Positions 1-8,404 of a stretch of DNA of 63,993 bases are shown here, one piece after another. Within the stretch, counting starts at the first letter, position 1. Each line of letters opens with the position of its first letter. Source of the DNA: Salinibacter altiplanensis (GTDB taxonomy: Bacteria; Bacteroidota; Rhodothermia; Rhodothermales; Salinibacteraceae); assembly GCF_002894645.1 (NCBI RefSeq), contig NZ_NCQY01000009.1, forward strand, positions 1 through 63,993, written 5' to 3'. The notes under the pieces are model-generated. The model had not been told where the DNA came from and made no database searches. It saw nothing but the letters and a program-made list of their open reading frames with translations. Made by a program: the position numbers and the translations under genes.

Positions 1-213
1 TTCGCTACACCTGACGAAAAGTAGATGCCGTTTTGCTTATCTCTGACGCGTGGAGTCCTTCCTGTGCCCTTCGCACTCGGGGTGCCCCCCTCTTTTCCCA
101 GGTGAGCTTTCCGTTACCCCGCCCATTCTAGGAGTCGATTCTGACTTGGCTCGTCGCTCGTGTCTGCAGGTTCCAACTGTCTTGTCACGGTTCCATCCTA
201 CAGATCCTTCATT

Positions 214-738
214 ATGGATACGCTAACTCTCTTTCATACCGGTTGTGGAATGGCAGCTCTGCTTTCAGGCGGGACGGTTGTAGGGATGCGTAAAGGAACG
301 AGGCGCCACCGATACGTGGGCTGGATTTACGTAGCGACCATGATCCTCTTGTGCGTGACCTCATTTTTTATATACGAACTGTTCGGCGGCTTCGGCCCGT
401 TTCACGTGGCGGCGCTCATCAGTCTCGTCTCGGTTATCGGTGGCATCCTCGCTCCTCTTCTTCGAACCCAAATTGGAGAAGAGTGTATGAAGGCCCACTA
501 CCGGTTTATGCTCTGATCTTACGTGGGGCTGGTGATGGCAACCGGATCCCATTTTTTTGAACCTATAGGGTCGTTTTTCTACAACCACACGCCGTTAGTT
601 CAGCTCAGCAGTCTTATGGCAACTATCCTCGTGTGTTGGGGGGCTCCCGCGGCCATCGGAGCCTATTTTATCTACAGCCGGAAGGAACAGATCAAAGCAC
701 GTGCCCAGTCGGTTCTGGAACGTGTAGAAGGCATGTAG
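214..738 (+). pseudogene. DUF2306-type membrane protein gene interrupted by in-frame TGA
   Basis: One reading frame from ATG 214 to TAG 738 encodes a four-helix membrane protein of the DUF2306 type, but it is cut by TGA at 514-516. The piece before the stop has family hallmarks: RHRYVGWIY after the first helix, GPFHVAALISL, and KAHYRFM at the break. The piece after it continues in the same frame with SYVGLVMATGSHFFEP and a last helix ending YFIYSRKEQ. The stop falls where relatives usually carry an aromatic residue (FML-W-SYVGL), so TGG to TGA is the simplest explanation. A GTG at 160 would add a short N-terminal extension. Function is unknown. It is either a nonsense pseudogene or a sequencing error; no frameshift is needed. 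Confidence 0.7.
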
Positions 739-960
739 GGGTAACACGTCGCTAGAGCTGAAAATGGGCCGGTGCCGCTATCGGGCGAGATCGGCCAAGT
801 GGTTTCGACTTCGCCGATCGAGAGTGACGATATCAGAGAGTAGAGACTTCGGCCATCGACTCTGTTCTAACTTCTAACGAAGTGAGATCTATGTGGTGGT
901 TTCTTGCCCATTTCAGCTGAGCTCCGTCGTTATGCGTATCGCACCCACACCTCTTCTATA

Positions 961-1509
961 ATGACGATTCTTACTGCAGTCGGCGTCATTTCCGGGCTTG
1001 GAGCGTTGCTCGGATTCGGGCTCGGCTGGGTGGTGAAAAAACAACCGGAGACGCGCTTTGGCCTCTTCATTCTCCTGCTCAGTCTTACGTTTGCTCCATT
1101 CTACCAATCCTACCAAGTTCGTAGCCAACAGGTCAGGGGCTGGTACGAAGATGTTGAAGAGCGCCTCGGTGAAGAGGAGTTCGGTCAGTCGAAAGCTGCC
1201 TTGCAAACCTACCAGTGGACCTCTTTAGTAGGAGGCGTTGTGCTCTTCCTGATTGCTCTGAGCGCGACAAAAGTACATCCGATTCTGAGTGCGTGCCTGC
1301 CCGGGGTCGGCTTCGTATTCTACTTTCTCGCTTTACTACGTGGACTACAGGAAGATCTTCCGCGGGGCGTGACGCTCGACAATGTACCTGCGATCTGGCT
1401 GTTTGTCTGGTGTGCCGGAGTTCAAATTTTCCTGCTCGGATATGTGTGGAAGGGATGGGGTTACAAAGTGAATTGGGACGAGGCACGCATAACACGCCAC
1501 TGTAGCTGA
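961..1509 (+). CDS. Hypothetical four-helix membrane protein
   Basis: About 182 residues from ATG 961; an in-frame TTG at 904 would add 19 residues that do not look like a membrane segment. Hydrophobic segments lie near residues 3-22, 31-48, 85-105 and 110-135, with a last one near 150-165. A charged loop (DVEERLGEEEFGQSK) sits between helices 2 and 3. I recognise no family. The gene follows the broken DUF2306 gene by about 220 bp on the same strand and shares its less GC-rich base composition, so both may belong to one accessory insert. The reading frame is intact and the hydropathy is coherent. Confidence 0.6.
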   Translation: MTILTAVGVISGLGALLGFGLGWVVKKQPETRFGLFILLLSLTFAPFYQSYQVRSQQVRGWYEDVEERLGEEEFGQSKAALQTYQWTSLVGGVVLFLIALSATKVHPILSACLPGVGFVFYFLALLRGLQEDLPRGVTLDNVPAIWLFVWCAGVQIFLLGYVWKGWGYKVNWDEARITRHCS

Positions 1510-1620
1510 CGAAGGGCCAGTGCCAATTTCAGGCCCTGAAGGTAGAGCAATTCGCCTTCGTTAATCTGAAGTAATCACACGATTGAATGGATACTTCGAC
1601 ACCCGTTTTGCTTTACCGCT

Positions 1621-1911
1621 GTGCTGAACACCGGACCGCTTCCCGGCCCTTCGCGAGCTGAGTGTGATCGATATGCGCACCCACCCTCGGCTGCTTTCGA
1701 ATCGGTTTCTGGGACGATACCTCAACGTCTGTCCGTGGAGGGCCGAGCCAGCGCGGCGATGCCCTCGGCATCCGCCCAGCAGAGGGACCGCACAGCCCTG
1801 ACGTTCGGCGGTGGGGGGCTCGTGCAGGCCACAGGCCCCCCCTGGACCTACGTGGCGGGATTTCTCCTCATGGTGACGGTTATCCTGGCCGGACTGCCCG
1901 TCGGCCTGTAG
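1621..1911 (+). CDS. Possible small protein with C-terminal membrane helix
   Basis: An open frame from GTG 1621, or ATG 1759 for a 50-residue product. It ends in one clear hydrophobic segment (WTYVAGFLLMVTVILAGL) directly before the stop. It is convergent with the helicase gene and ends 69 bp from it. The N-terminal half is low complexity and could be spurious. Evidence is limited to the membrane segment and the open frame. Confidence 0.3.
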   Translation: MLNTGPLPGPSRAECDRYAHPPSAAFESVSGTIPQRLSVEGRASAAMPSASAQQRDRTALTFGGGGLVQATGPPWTYVAGFLLMVTVILAGLPVGL

Positions 1912-1980
1912 CGTCCCGACCGGCGCGCTGTCCTCAACGGGGACAGGAATCGGCCACGTCGAAGCAGCCCCAGGTCCCCT

Positions 1981-4560
1981 TCATTCCGCGACGGTGCCGC
2001 CCACGGCGTCGTCTTCCGGAACGCCCTGAGGGCTGCTATCGGGCGCGGTACTGTCGGGAGCATGGGCGGCATCGCCTGCGTCGGGGGCCAGCCCGAGGGC
2101 GTCCTCGACGACCGCCCGGCCCTCTTCGAACGCCGTCCGCAGCTGTTGAACGGTCGCCTCGTCCACCGGCGCCTCCGTGGAGGCACCCGCGTCTTGTTCG
2201 GCCGTCTGACCAGCGTGCCCGTTCGCCCCGGGAGCCTCCTCCCCCTCCGTCGGGATGGCGTCGGCGTCGTGCGCTTCGTCCTCGGGGGCGTCGGGGTGGC
2301 GAGCATACGCCGCACTCTCGGCGTCCGCCGTCTCCCGGAGCGCCTCTGCGCGGCCAAGGTGGTCGGTGAGGGCCTGTCGCTGCCCCTCGGTGGGGGTCCA
2401 CCACGCCTCCAGATACCGGCGGAGACGCAGCTCCCCGGCCCCGATGCAGAGCCAGGCCACGTCCGCGGCGGTCCAGTCGTCGGCCGGCCGCTGGGTGGCC
2501 TGCCGCACCCGGTCGCACAGGACGAGGCGGTGCTCGGCGTCGGCCTCCGCCAGGAAGGGCGACGGCGGCTCGGTGCGGTCGTAGGACAGGTGCAGCTGCT
2601 CCTGCGCCCGCGTGAGGGCGACGTAGAAGAGGCGACGCTCCTCCTCTCGGCGGGCGGGCGGGGCGTCGTCCGAAGACGAATCCCCGGCATCAGCGCCGTC
2701 GGGGGCGCCGTCCACGCTGCCCGCGTCGGGACGAGAGGTTCTGCCATCGTCACGGGACGTCGGAATCGTCCCCTCGTTGCAGCCCGGCACAAACACGACG
2801 GGCCACTCCCGGCCCTTCGCCCGGTGGATGCTCCGGATCTCCAGCACGTCCGCCGAAGAGTCGCGCTCGGGGCGGTCGGCGGAGATCTCCTTGATCCGGC
2901 GCAGGACCGACGCGACGTCGGCGTGCCCCCGCGCGAAATCGATGAGCGATCGGGCCGTCTGAATGCGCCGGTCGGCCAGCTCCTCGAAGGCGCTGTAGCG
3001 CCGGAGGTAGTCTTCGTAGTCGAGGGCCTTGAGGAGCCAGTCGACGGTCCTGTGGGCGGGCTCGTCGAGGCGGTCCACGAGCTGGTCGGCCATGTCCAGG
3101 AAGCGCTCCACCCGCTCGGCGGTCCGGTCGTGCATCTGCCCCGTCGAGGCGGCCAAAAGATCTGTGATCGCCGTCTCTTGGCCCACCGCCTCCCGGCAGA
3201 GGCGCGTGATGAGGTCCGTACGGACGTACCGGTTCGGCTCCCGCATGAGCGTCTGGAACCGGTCGACGTAGCGCTGCGCGTTGCGCCGGTGGTCGAACCA
3301 GTCGTCGCGGGCCGTCGCCTCCAGGGTGCCCCAGAACAGGTGCCGGAGCAGCACCTGCACCGGGCGCCGCCGGTAGAACGGCACGTTGCCCACGATCCGG
3401 TAGGGCAGGTCGCGGTCGATGAAGACCTGCTCGAGGGACGGCGTCTGGGCGTACTGCCGGACGAGCACGACCATCTCGGGCAGGGTGCGGCCCGTGTCGA
3501 GCTGAGCCTCGACGGCGCCGGCCACGTGGGTCGCCTCGGCGTCGGCCCCGTCGGCAGCGTGGACCTGCGTGCTGCCGCCGAAGCCGCGGGTGAGGTTGAG
3601 GTGCTTCTCGCGCCGGCGGTCATTGTGGGCAATGACCGCGTTGGCGAGGACCGTGTGCGGGGCCTGCGACCGAAAGGTATCCCGGATGAGGTACTCGTCG
3701 GCGTCGTATGCCTCCCGAAAGTCCAGGATGAACGACGGGTCCGCCCCGCGCCACTCGTAGATGCACTGGTCGTCATCCCCCACGGCCATGTAGTTGCGGT
3801 GCGGCTCGGTGAGCACGTCAAGCATCTCGTACTGGACGCGACTGATGTCCTGAAACTCGTCGATCAGGACGTGCTCGTACGTCTGCTGCGCCCGGGCCCG
3901 CAGGTCGTCGAACCGGAGGAGCGCCTCCCACCCCTCCAGCAGCATGTCGTCGAACGTGACCCATCCCTCCCGCCGCCGCTCCTCCTCGTAGTACTGGTAG
4001 AGCGTGACGAAGTCCTCGTTGTCGTGCTCGGCCTGCCGGGCCTCCTCGCGCGCCGCCGGCGGAAGGGCTGCGTCTTCGAGGTCGGGGTAGCAGAGCTGCG
4101 CCTTCCACGCGCTGACCTGGTCCTCCAGCTCGCCACGGTCGATATCCAGCTCGTGGTCGTCGAGGTCCCGCTCGCGGGCGAGGTGCGTGAGGGCACGGCC
4201 GGCCAGGACCGGTCCCAGGCGGGAGGGGTTGAGGTCCTCGTCCCCGAGCCGGCGCGACCAGTGGTGCTCCGCCTCGGCCCATTTCAGAAACTGGCGGCCC
4301 AGCGAGTGAAGTGTGCGGCAGTTCGCACCCGGCAGCCCGAGCTCTGTCAGTCCCTCCTCCAGGTCCTGCGCCGTGGCGCGGCTGAACGAGCTGGCCAGGA
4401 TGTCGGTCGGGGCCACGCCGCCATCCTCCACGAGGCGCGCGATGCGGTGGACCAGCGACGTCGTCTTCCCCGCCCCGGCCACCGCGAACACCAGCGCGGG
4501 CCCCTCGCCGTGGTGGACGATCCGGGTCTGCTCGTCGGTAAGGTGCTCGCGGGCAATCAT
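1981..4560 (-). CDS. UvrD/PcrA-like superfamily 1A DNA helicase
   Basis: An ATP-dependent 3'-5' DNA helicase of 859 residues. The start is placed at ATG 4560 because the protein then begins MIAREHLTDEQ, the Q-motif-like start of the family; upstream codons run into a tandem repeat. Motifs in order are Walker A AVAGAGKTTS (about 25-35), motif II VLIDEFQD, motif III GDDDQCIYEWRGA, motif IV DTFRSQ, motif V IRSIHRAKGREWPVVF and motif VI EEERRLFYVALTRA (about 640). An Asp/Ser-rich insert separates V from VI. Roughly 200 residues follow motif VI, ending in a very acidic tail. No nuclease or AddAB-type Fe-S cysteines are visible, so UvrD/PcrA/Rep is preferred over AddA. SSB, an exonuclease and a uS10-like protein are encoded upstream on the same strand. 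Confidence 0.93.
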   Translation of the reverse strand: MIAREHLTDEQTRIVHHGEGPALVFAVAGAGKTTSLVHRIARLVEDGGVAPTDILASSFSRATAQDLEEGLTELGLPGANCRTLHSLGRQFLKWAEAEHHWSRRLGDEDLNPSRLGPVLAGRALTHLARERDLDDHELDIDRGELEDQVSAWKAQLCYPDLEDAALPPAAREEARQAEHDNEDFVTLYQYYEEERRREGWVTFDDMLLEGWEALLRFDDLRARAQQTYEHVLIDEFQDISRVQYEMLDVLTEPHRNYMAVGDDDQCIYEWRGADPSFILDFREAYDADEYLIRDTFRSQAPHTVLANAVIAHNDRRREKHLNLTRGFGGSTQVHAADGADAEATHVAGAVEAQLDTGRTLPEMVVLVRQYAQTPSLEQVFIDRDLPYRIVGNVPFYRRRPVQVLLRHLFWGTLEATARDDWFDHRRNAQRYVDRFQTLMREPNRYVRTDLITRLCREAVGQETAITDLLAASTGQMHDRTAERVERFLDMADQLVDRLDEPAHRTVDWLLKALDYEDYLRRYSAFEELADRRIQTARSLIDFARGHADVASVLRRIKEISADRPERDSSADVLEIRSIHRAKGREWPVVFVPGCNEGTIPTSRDDGRTSRPDAGSVDGAPDGADAGDSSSDDAPPARREEERRLFYVALTRAQEQLHLSYDRTEPPSPFLAEADAEHRLVLCDRVRQATQRPADDWTAADVAWLCIGAGELRLRRYLEAWWTPTEGQRQALTDHLGRAEALRETADAESAAYARHPDAPEDEAHDADAIPTEGEEAPGANGHAGQTAEQDAGASTEAPVDEATVQQLRTAFEEGRAVVEDALGLAPDAGDAAHAPDSTAPDSSPQGVPEDDAVGGTVAE

Positions 4561-4578
4561 GTGAAGTAGGGTGGGTTC

Positions 4579-4642
4579 AACGTGGCCGTTGGGAAACGTG
4601 GCCGTTGGGAAACGTGGCCGTTGGGAAACGTGGCCGTTGGGA
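4579..4642. repeat. Four perfect tandem copies of a 16-bp unit
   Basis: The unit aacgtggccgttggga is repeated four times without mismatch, starting 18 bp upstream of the helicase start codon, so it lies in the 5' leader of that gene. Because 16 is not a multiple of three, copy-number change would shift any frame read through it; this also argues against a helicase start further upstream. It has no spacers and is not a CRISPR. It may be a slippage-prone leader or a protein-binding array. Confidence 0.95.
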
Positions 4643-4761
4643 GGAGACGGGGGCCCTACGACACGGACGGGGCCAGTGCACTCCCGGCGGAGGGCATGCG
4701 GGGACGCGGGGTCTTGCTCCGATGGCAACACCGACCCGAGCGGAGCGCGCCGACCGGCGCT

Positions 4762-5274
4762 TTAAAACGGGAGGTCATCGTCGGGCTCGAAGGTCTCTCC
4801 CCCACCGGGCTGGCCGTCTCCGCCGGACGGGCCCGACGGCCCTCCGCCGGAGGATCCGCCCTGGCCGCCGGATCGCCGCTGACTGGGCGCAGGACGCTGC
4901 CCCTGGGCCGACTGGCCGCCGCCCGGCACAGCCCCCTCCGGGCCTTCTCCAAGGAACGTCGCCTCCAGGGCCTTCACCTCCGTCGAGTAGCGGGTGTTGC
5001 CGTCTTGGTCTTCCCACTGATTGGTCTTGATCTTCCCCTCGAAGTACACCTGCGAGCCCCGCTCAAGATATTCGTTGCACACCTCTCCGAGACGGCCCCA
5101 GGCCACCACGTCGTGCCACTCGGTCTGCTGGACCTCCTCCCCATCGCTGTTGGTGTAGGACTCGTTCGTGGCAAGGCTCATGTTGCAGACGGCCGTCCCG
5201 CTGCCGGTGTACCGGAGCTCCGGATCGTCCCCGAGGTTGCCGATCAGGATCACTTTGTTTACGCTTCGCGCCAT
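4762..5274 (-). CDS. ssb: Single-stranded DNA-binding protein
   Basis: 170 residues starting MARSVNKVILIGNLGDDPEL, the canonical SSB start. The OB fold covers about residues 1-108 (ELRYTGSGTAVCNMSLATNE, EWHDVVAWGRLGEVC, YFEGKIKTNQWED). A Gly/Ser/Gln-rich flexible linker follows, then the acidic C-terminal tip FEPDDDLPF that docks partner proteins. It coats single-stranded DNA in replication and repair. It lies 201 bp upstream of the helicase start and 174 bp downstream of the exonuclease stop, all on the minus strand. Length and tip are typical, so this is probably the housekeeping SSB rather than a phage-type variant. Confidence 0.96.
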   Translation of the reverse strand: MARSVNKVILIGNLGDDPELRYTGSGTAVCNMSLATNESYTNSDGEEVQQTEWHDVVAWGRLGEVCNEYLERGSQVYFEGKIKTNQWEDQDGNTRYSTEVKALEATFLGEGPEGAVPGGGQSAQGQRPAPSQRRSGGQGGSSGGGPSGPSGGDGQPGGGETFEPDDDLPF

Positions 5275-5448
5275 GGTTTTTGGGTACGGTTCTCAACAGC
5301 AGTAATGACGTCAAGAGTGAGAGGCAAAGGCCCTACACTCGCCCCGGCCCCCGGTGATGCACGCCCAGTGTGTGATCGTGTAAACAGTCGATGGCCCCCG
5401 GTACGAGCCTTGCCTGAGCTGTGCCCTCCATTCGGACACGGACAGCCC

Positions 5449-6075
5449 TCACCCGGACGCGGGACGACGGACACTCGTCCAGACGCGGCGCGCGAGTTTG
5501 GCGTCGTAGAGGGCGCGGTGGTGGTCTCCCTCCGTGGGGATCGCCACGCCCAGGCGCCGAGCCGCGTCGGTGAGGGCAACGCGTTCCGTGTCTCCGAGAA
5601 CGTGGGTCGCCCGGGGTTGCACGTCTTTCCACGTGTCCTCTTGAATCCGACGACGAGTGGCGGGCCGGTCGGCCAGGGTGGCCGTCTGCAGAAGCATGCG
5701 ACGGTCGTAGGTCGGCCCGAAGGTCCAGACACGGTCGGCGTCCCCGAACACTGCGTCCAGCCGGTCGGCGACCGTCGCAAACGGGGGCGCGTCTGCCAGC
5801 TCCTCGTCCGTGATGCCGTGCACCCGCCGGGCGCCACGGGTGACGGGCGCAAGGGGGGCCACGAGGGTGTGAATCAGCACCTCCCCCTGGGCCGCGACTA
5901 CCCCCACCTCAATCACGGCGTCTTGAGGGCCCGAGCCGGTGGTCTCCGTGTCGAGAAAGACGTCCACTGCCGGATGAGTGAGTTGATCAAGGGTCTTTCG
6001 GACGGGGCGGTCACAGCACGCATCGTCTCTTGACTGTTTCCCAGACGGTTGTTCAGTGCGCTCTGAGGCGCTCAC
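5449..6075 (-). CDS. DnaQ-like DEDD 3'-5' exonuclease
   Basis: About 208 residues from GTG 6075. The N-terminal 35 residues are not conserved, and an internal GTG just before DVFLDTETTG is an alternative start. Exo I is FLDTETTG, with the two acidic metal ligands. HGITDEELADAPPF is the usual segment after the first core strands, and Exo III is HHRALYDAKLA with the general-base His and the last Asp. The fold is that of DnaQ, RNase T and orphan proofreading exonucleases. No UvrC-like or polymerase domain is attached. It follows the uS10-like gene by 106 bp and precedes ssb on the same strand, suggesting a role in DNA or RNA end trimming. Confidence 0.85.
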   Translation of the reverse strand: MSASERTEQPSGKQSRDDACCDRPVRKTLDQLTHPAVDVFLDTETTGSGPQDAVIEVGVVAAQGEVLIHTLVAPLAPVTRGARRVHGITDEELADAPPFATVADRLDAVFGDADRVWTFGPTYDRRMLLQTATLADRPATRRRIQEDTWKDVQPRATHVLGDTERVALTDAARRLGVAIPTEGDHHRALYDAKLARRVWTSVRRPASG

Positions 6076-6181
6076 TGAACGGGCCCGATCCTTCCGCCGC
6101 CGGTGCCCGCCGGTGCTTCCTGTGCATCAACGCTCTGCGGGCGGGAAGGTGTTGGGGGGGCCGGGAATCGTTTCCCGACGG

Positions 6182-7003
6182 TCAACGCTTTGCCTGCCGG
6201 ACGGTGACGTCTACGGCCTCCGGCAGCTGAACCTGTCCGAGCTGGGCGACCAGCTTGGGACTGGCCTGCCACATTTCGATTGCGCGGTGGTGCACGTGTT
6301 GGATAAACGGCTCTTCACTGCCTGGCTTGCTGGTTGCTCCCTCCTGGCGTTCGCCCGCAGGGGATTTCTCTCGGGCCGGCAAGGGAACCGCGACCGGCGT
6401 TCGGTGATGGTGCTCGGACACGAACTGGGTGATCTGATGGACCGCCCGGTCCACCATTTGGTGATCCGTGCTCGAAAGGCGAATTTGGAGCACCGGCGGG
6501 CTCTTGCGTCCCGTCGGGGGAATCGAATCGGGAATGGCGGAGGGCGCGAGGTTAATCAGGCGGCCCTCTCCCCGATACCCCCCGGCTCGAAGGTCGCTCT
6601 CGAGCTTCAGGAGGGCCCGGTCACGCTCGTCGCGCTGCTGGTGCCAGCAGTCGTGGGTGGGCCACGGCCAGCTCAAATCGTCGAAAAGCGTAAAGGCACC
6701 ACCGCCCTCGGTGTGCAGGTACACCTCCTCCGAGCACCACCAGCAGTCGAGCCGACAGGTGAGGGCATGGTCCAGGCCCTGAAGGCTCCAGTCCTGGCTG
6801 ATCGTGGGGATGGATCCACACTCGTGCGGACGGGCCGCTGAGGCCCCCTGTTCACCCGGCTCCAGGGAGCGCCAGGCCCCATCGTCGGACCGGGCCATCC
6901 GGACCAGCTGTCCGCACCGGCTGCACGTCTTGAGGTACGAGCCCCCCTCCGCGCCAGCGGACGTAGAGGCGTGTTCTGCGGCATGTGCGGGCGAATTGGT
7001 CAT
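6182..7003 (-). CDS. Zinc-finger protein with C-terminal ribosomal protein uS10-like domain
   Basis: 273 residues from ATG 7003. Two zinc-binding modules come first: CSRCGQ (27-32) with a distal HEC (60-62), and CWWCSEEVYLHT (87-98) with PWPTHDCW (114-120). Residues about 170-270 align by eye with ribosomal protein S10 (NusE). LQIRLSSTDHQMVDRA matches the S10 start IRIRLKAFDHRLIDQA, PVAVPLP matches GPIPLP, HHRAIEMWQASPKLVAQL matches THLRLVDIVEPTEKTVDAL, and QLPEAVDVTV matches DLAAGVDVQI. S10 normally has only about 100 residues and no zinc fingers, so this is a paralogue, not the ribosomal gene. A role in RNA binding, NusB-type antitermination or translation is inference. It is the first gene of a minus-strand run with exonuclease, SSB and helicase. 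Confidence 0.8.
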   Translation of the reverse strand: MTNSPAHAAEHASTSAGAEGGSYLKTCSRCGQLVRMARSDDGAWRSLEPGEQGASAARPHECGSIPTISQDWSLQGLDHALTCRLDCWWCSEEVYLHTEGGGAFTLFDDLSWPWPTHDCWHQQRDERDRALLKLESDLRAGGYRGEGRLINLAPSAIPDSIPPTGRKSPPVLQIRLSSTDHQMVDRAVHQITQFVSEHHHRTPVAVPLPAREKSPAGERQEGATSKPGSEEPFIQHVHHRAIEMWQASPKLVAQLGQVQLPEAVDVTVRQAKR

Positions 7004-7580
7004 ACAGGCAAGTTAATCTGTGGGGCAGGGCCCTGCGGGATGAACGTAGGCGCTTCCGCATCAGCTTTTCGGCGACTGGAAGCGACCGTGCGGGCTGGCT
7101 GCTGGTTAAGCGTAGAATGCCCAAACGGGCCTCGGTGGGCGAGGGTCTCCACACTGCAGGTCTGTTTTGGAGTTTTTCACGTACCCCGGACGATGGCGCC
7201 GGCACGCTCCACGGCCCCCGTTCGGGCCTCCCACGGGGCCGGGACGCACACCGGCCGGGGCAGACAACCGCAGACGGCCTCGGCGCTCGGCTCGGGGCCC
7301 AGCCGCAGCCGCGGTAGACGTCCACCGGGCCTGCAGGACAGGGAGCCCAACCGATCGGCACGATGATCGCTTGTTTGCACTGCAGGCCCGAGCATCCGCG
7401 TTGTAAACGCATTTAAAAATGCCTCGTCCTGTTCGATAACTCTACTGGAGGTGTATATCAAGACGGCTTCTTGTGTGCCCTTCGTCTCGGCGCCTTGCAG
7501 AGTGCATCTCGTTGTGTACGTTCTCGCATTGCGCCAAAGGACAAGCCCCGCATTGGTCAAACAGATCGCTCCGACCGGCT
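7004..7580. other. 577-bp divergent intergenic region
   Basis: This lies between the divergent uS10-like gene (minus) and the STAS-like gene (plus) and must hold promoters for both. Open frames here on both strands are Arg/Pro/Gly-rich, overlap each other and show no family resemblance. The stretch near 7410-7470 is more AT-rich (gcatttaaaaatgcctcgtc contains the palindrome GCATTTaaAAATGC) and may be the regulatory part. No RNA gene was seen. Confidence 0.5.
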
Positions 7581-8054
7581 ATGCCTTCGATCCGCGACAG
7601 CTCCCGGCTGTACTCGATGGAGGTGGACCCTGAAATCAGGGCCGCCCGGTTTCGGTGGAAAGGACAGCCCACGGGGGAAGAGTTCCGGTACGGGGCCAAT
7701 CAGCTTCTTGAGTTTGTTCGTTCGAGGACCGTGACCGGACTGATCGTCGACACGAGGAAGATGACGGCCCACCAGCGCTCCAGCATGGAGTGGCTTGTCC
7801 GGTCGTGGATGCCAGACGTGGCGTCGGCCGGCATTGAGCACATCGCGGTCGTTCACGGGGACGACTTGATTGCGAGAACGGAGATGAGCGCCCTTGACGA
7901 TCAGTTTCAGCGGGCCGAGTCTTTTCCGTTCTTCTTTGCCACCCATAGCCCAAGGGACGCTCAGGAATGGGTTGCGGAGAAGGACCAGAACACGCTCTCT
8001 TTCTCCCACCTCGCCCGGTACTTCTCCTCCCTGAAACTGTTTTCGTTTTCCTGA
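7581..8054 (+). CDS. SpoIIAA/STAS-like protein
   Basis: 157 residues from ATG 7581; ATG 7617 is equally possible and begins MEVDPEIRAARFRWKG. The pattern is that of small stand-alone STAS-like proteins: a first strand pair with WKGQPTGEEF, GLIVDTRKMTAHQRSSMEWL, WMPDVASAGIEHIAVV, and a final DAQEWVAE helix. Such proteins are often regulatory or of unknown role, and no phosphorylatable anti-sigma-antagonist serine can be assigned. It stands alone, followed by the scrambled alcohol dehydrogenase. Family assignment is good; function is unknown. Confidence 0.75.
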   Translation: MPSIRDSSRLYSMEVDPEIRAARFRWKGQPTGEEFRYGANQLLEFVRSRTVTGLIVDTRKMTAHQRSSMEWLVRSWMPDVASAGIEHIAVVHGDDLIARTEMSALDDQFQRAESFPFFFATHSPRDAQEWVAEKDQNTLSFSHLARYFSSLKLFSFS

Positions 8055-8188
8055 GGGGAGAGTCCGCTCTCGTCCGCATCATGGCGACCGCGCCCTCGCA
8101 TGGGCGACGGGTTGTCTTCTGCCGTGGTCTCCTCGTTGTCATGAGCCCTCGTCTGCGACGACTTCGGCGTCCCCCTAACGCTCCGGGC

Positions 8189-8399
8189 AATTTCGCGCCC
8201 TGTGGCACGTGTGCCCAGTGCCGGGCCGGCCAGCACCAGGGGTGTCCGAATCAATTGTCAGCCCGGCTTCTCGGCCCCGGGGGCCTTTGCCGAGTTCGTG
8301 GGCGTCGATTACGCCGATGAAAACCGAATCCGCCTCCCCGAGTCGATCGACGCGGTCACCGGGGCAAGCCTGGGCTGCCGCTTCGCCACCGCCTTCCGG
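8189..8399 (+). pseudogene. N-terminal-domain fragment of zinc alcohol dehydrogenase, frameshifted
   Basis: From 8189 one frame reads [19 protein letters not shown], the structural-zinc loop of medium-chain Zn-dehydrogenases. At about 8277 the homology moves to another frame, [20 protein letters not shown], continuing to [12 protein letters not shown] at 8399. Homology then stops, and the matching C-terminal part lies on the opposite strand directly beside it. The residues before the zinc loop (catalytic Cys and GHE motif) are missing. This is a decayed piece, not an expressed enzyme. Confidence 0.75.
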
Positions 8400-8404
8400 G
8401 AATC

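Noticed and set aside
514-516. TGA in the DUF2306 gene as a selenocysteine codon
   Set aside because: No SECIS-like hairpin was recognised after it, the family is not redox-active, and the position fits Trp.
1848-3821. 657-codon minus-strand frame overlapping the helicase in another frame
   Set aside because: Extreme Arg/Thr/Ser composition, typical of a +1 frame of a GC-rich gene.
2062-4569. 835-codon open frame on the plus strand opposite the helicase gene
   Set aside because: It is the GC-rich antisense shadow of the helicase. Its translation is Arg/Val/Leu-repetitive with no motif, while the minus strand has all helicase motifs in order.
4579-4642. Tandem repeat as a CRISPR array
   Set aside because: The units are contiguous with no spacers and only 16 bp; no cas gene is present.
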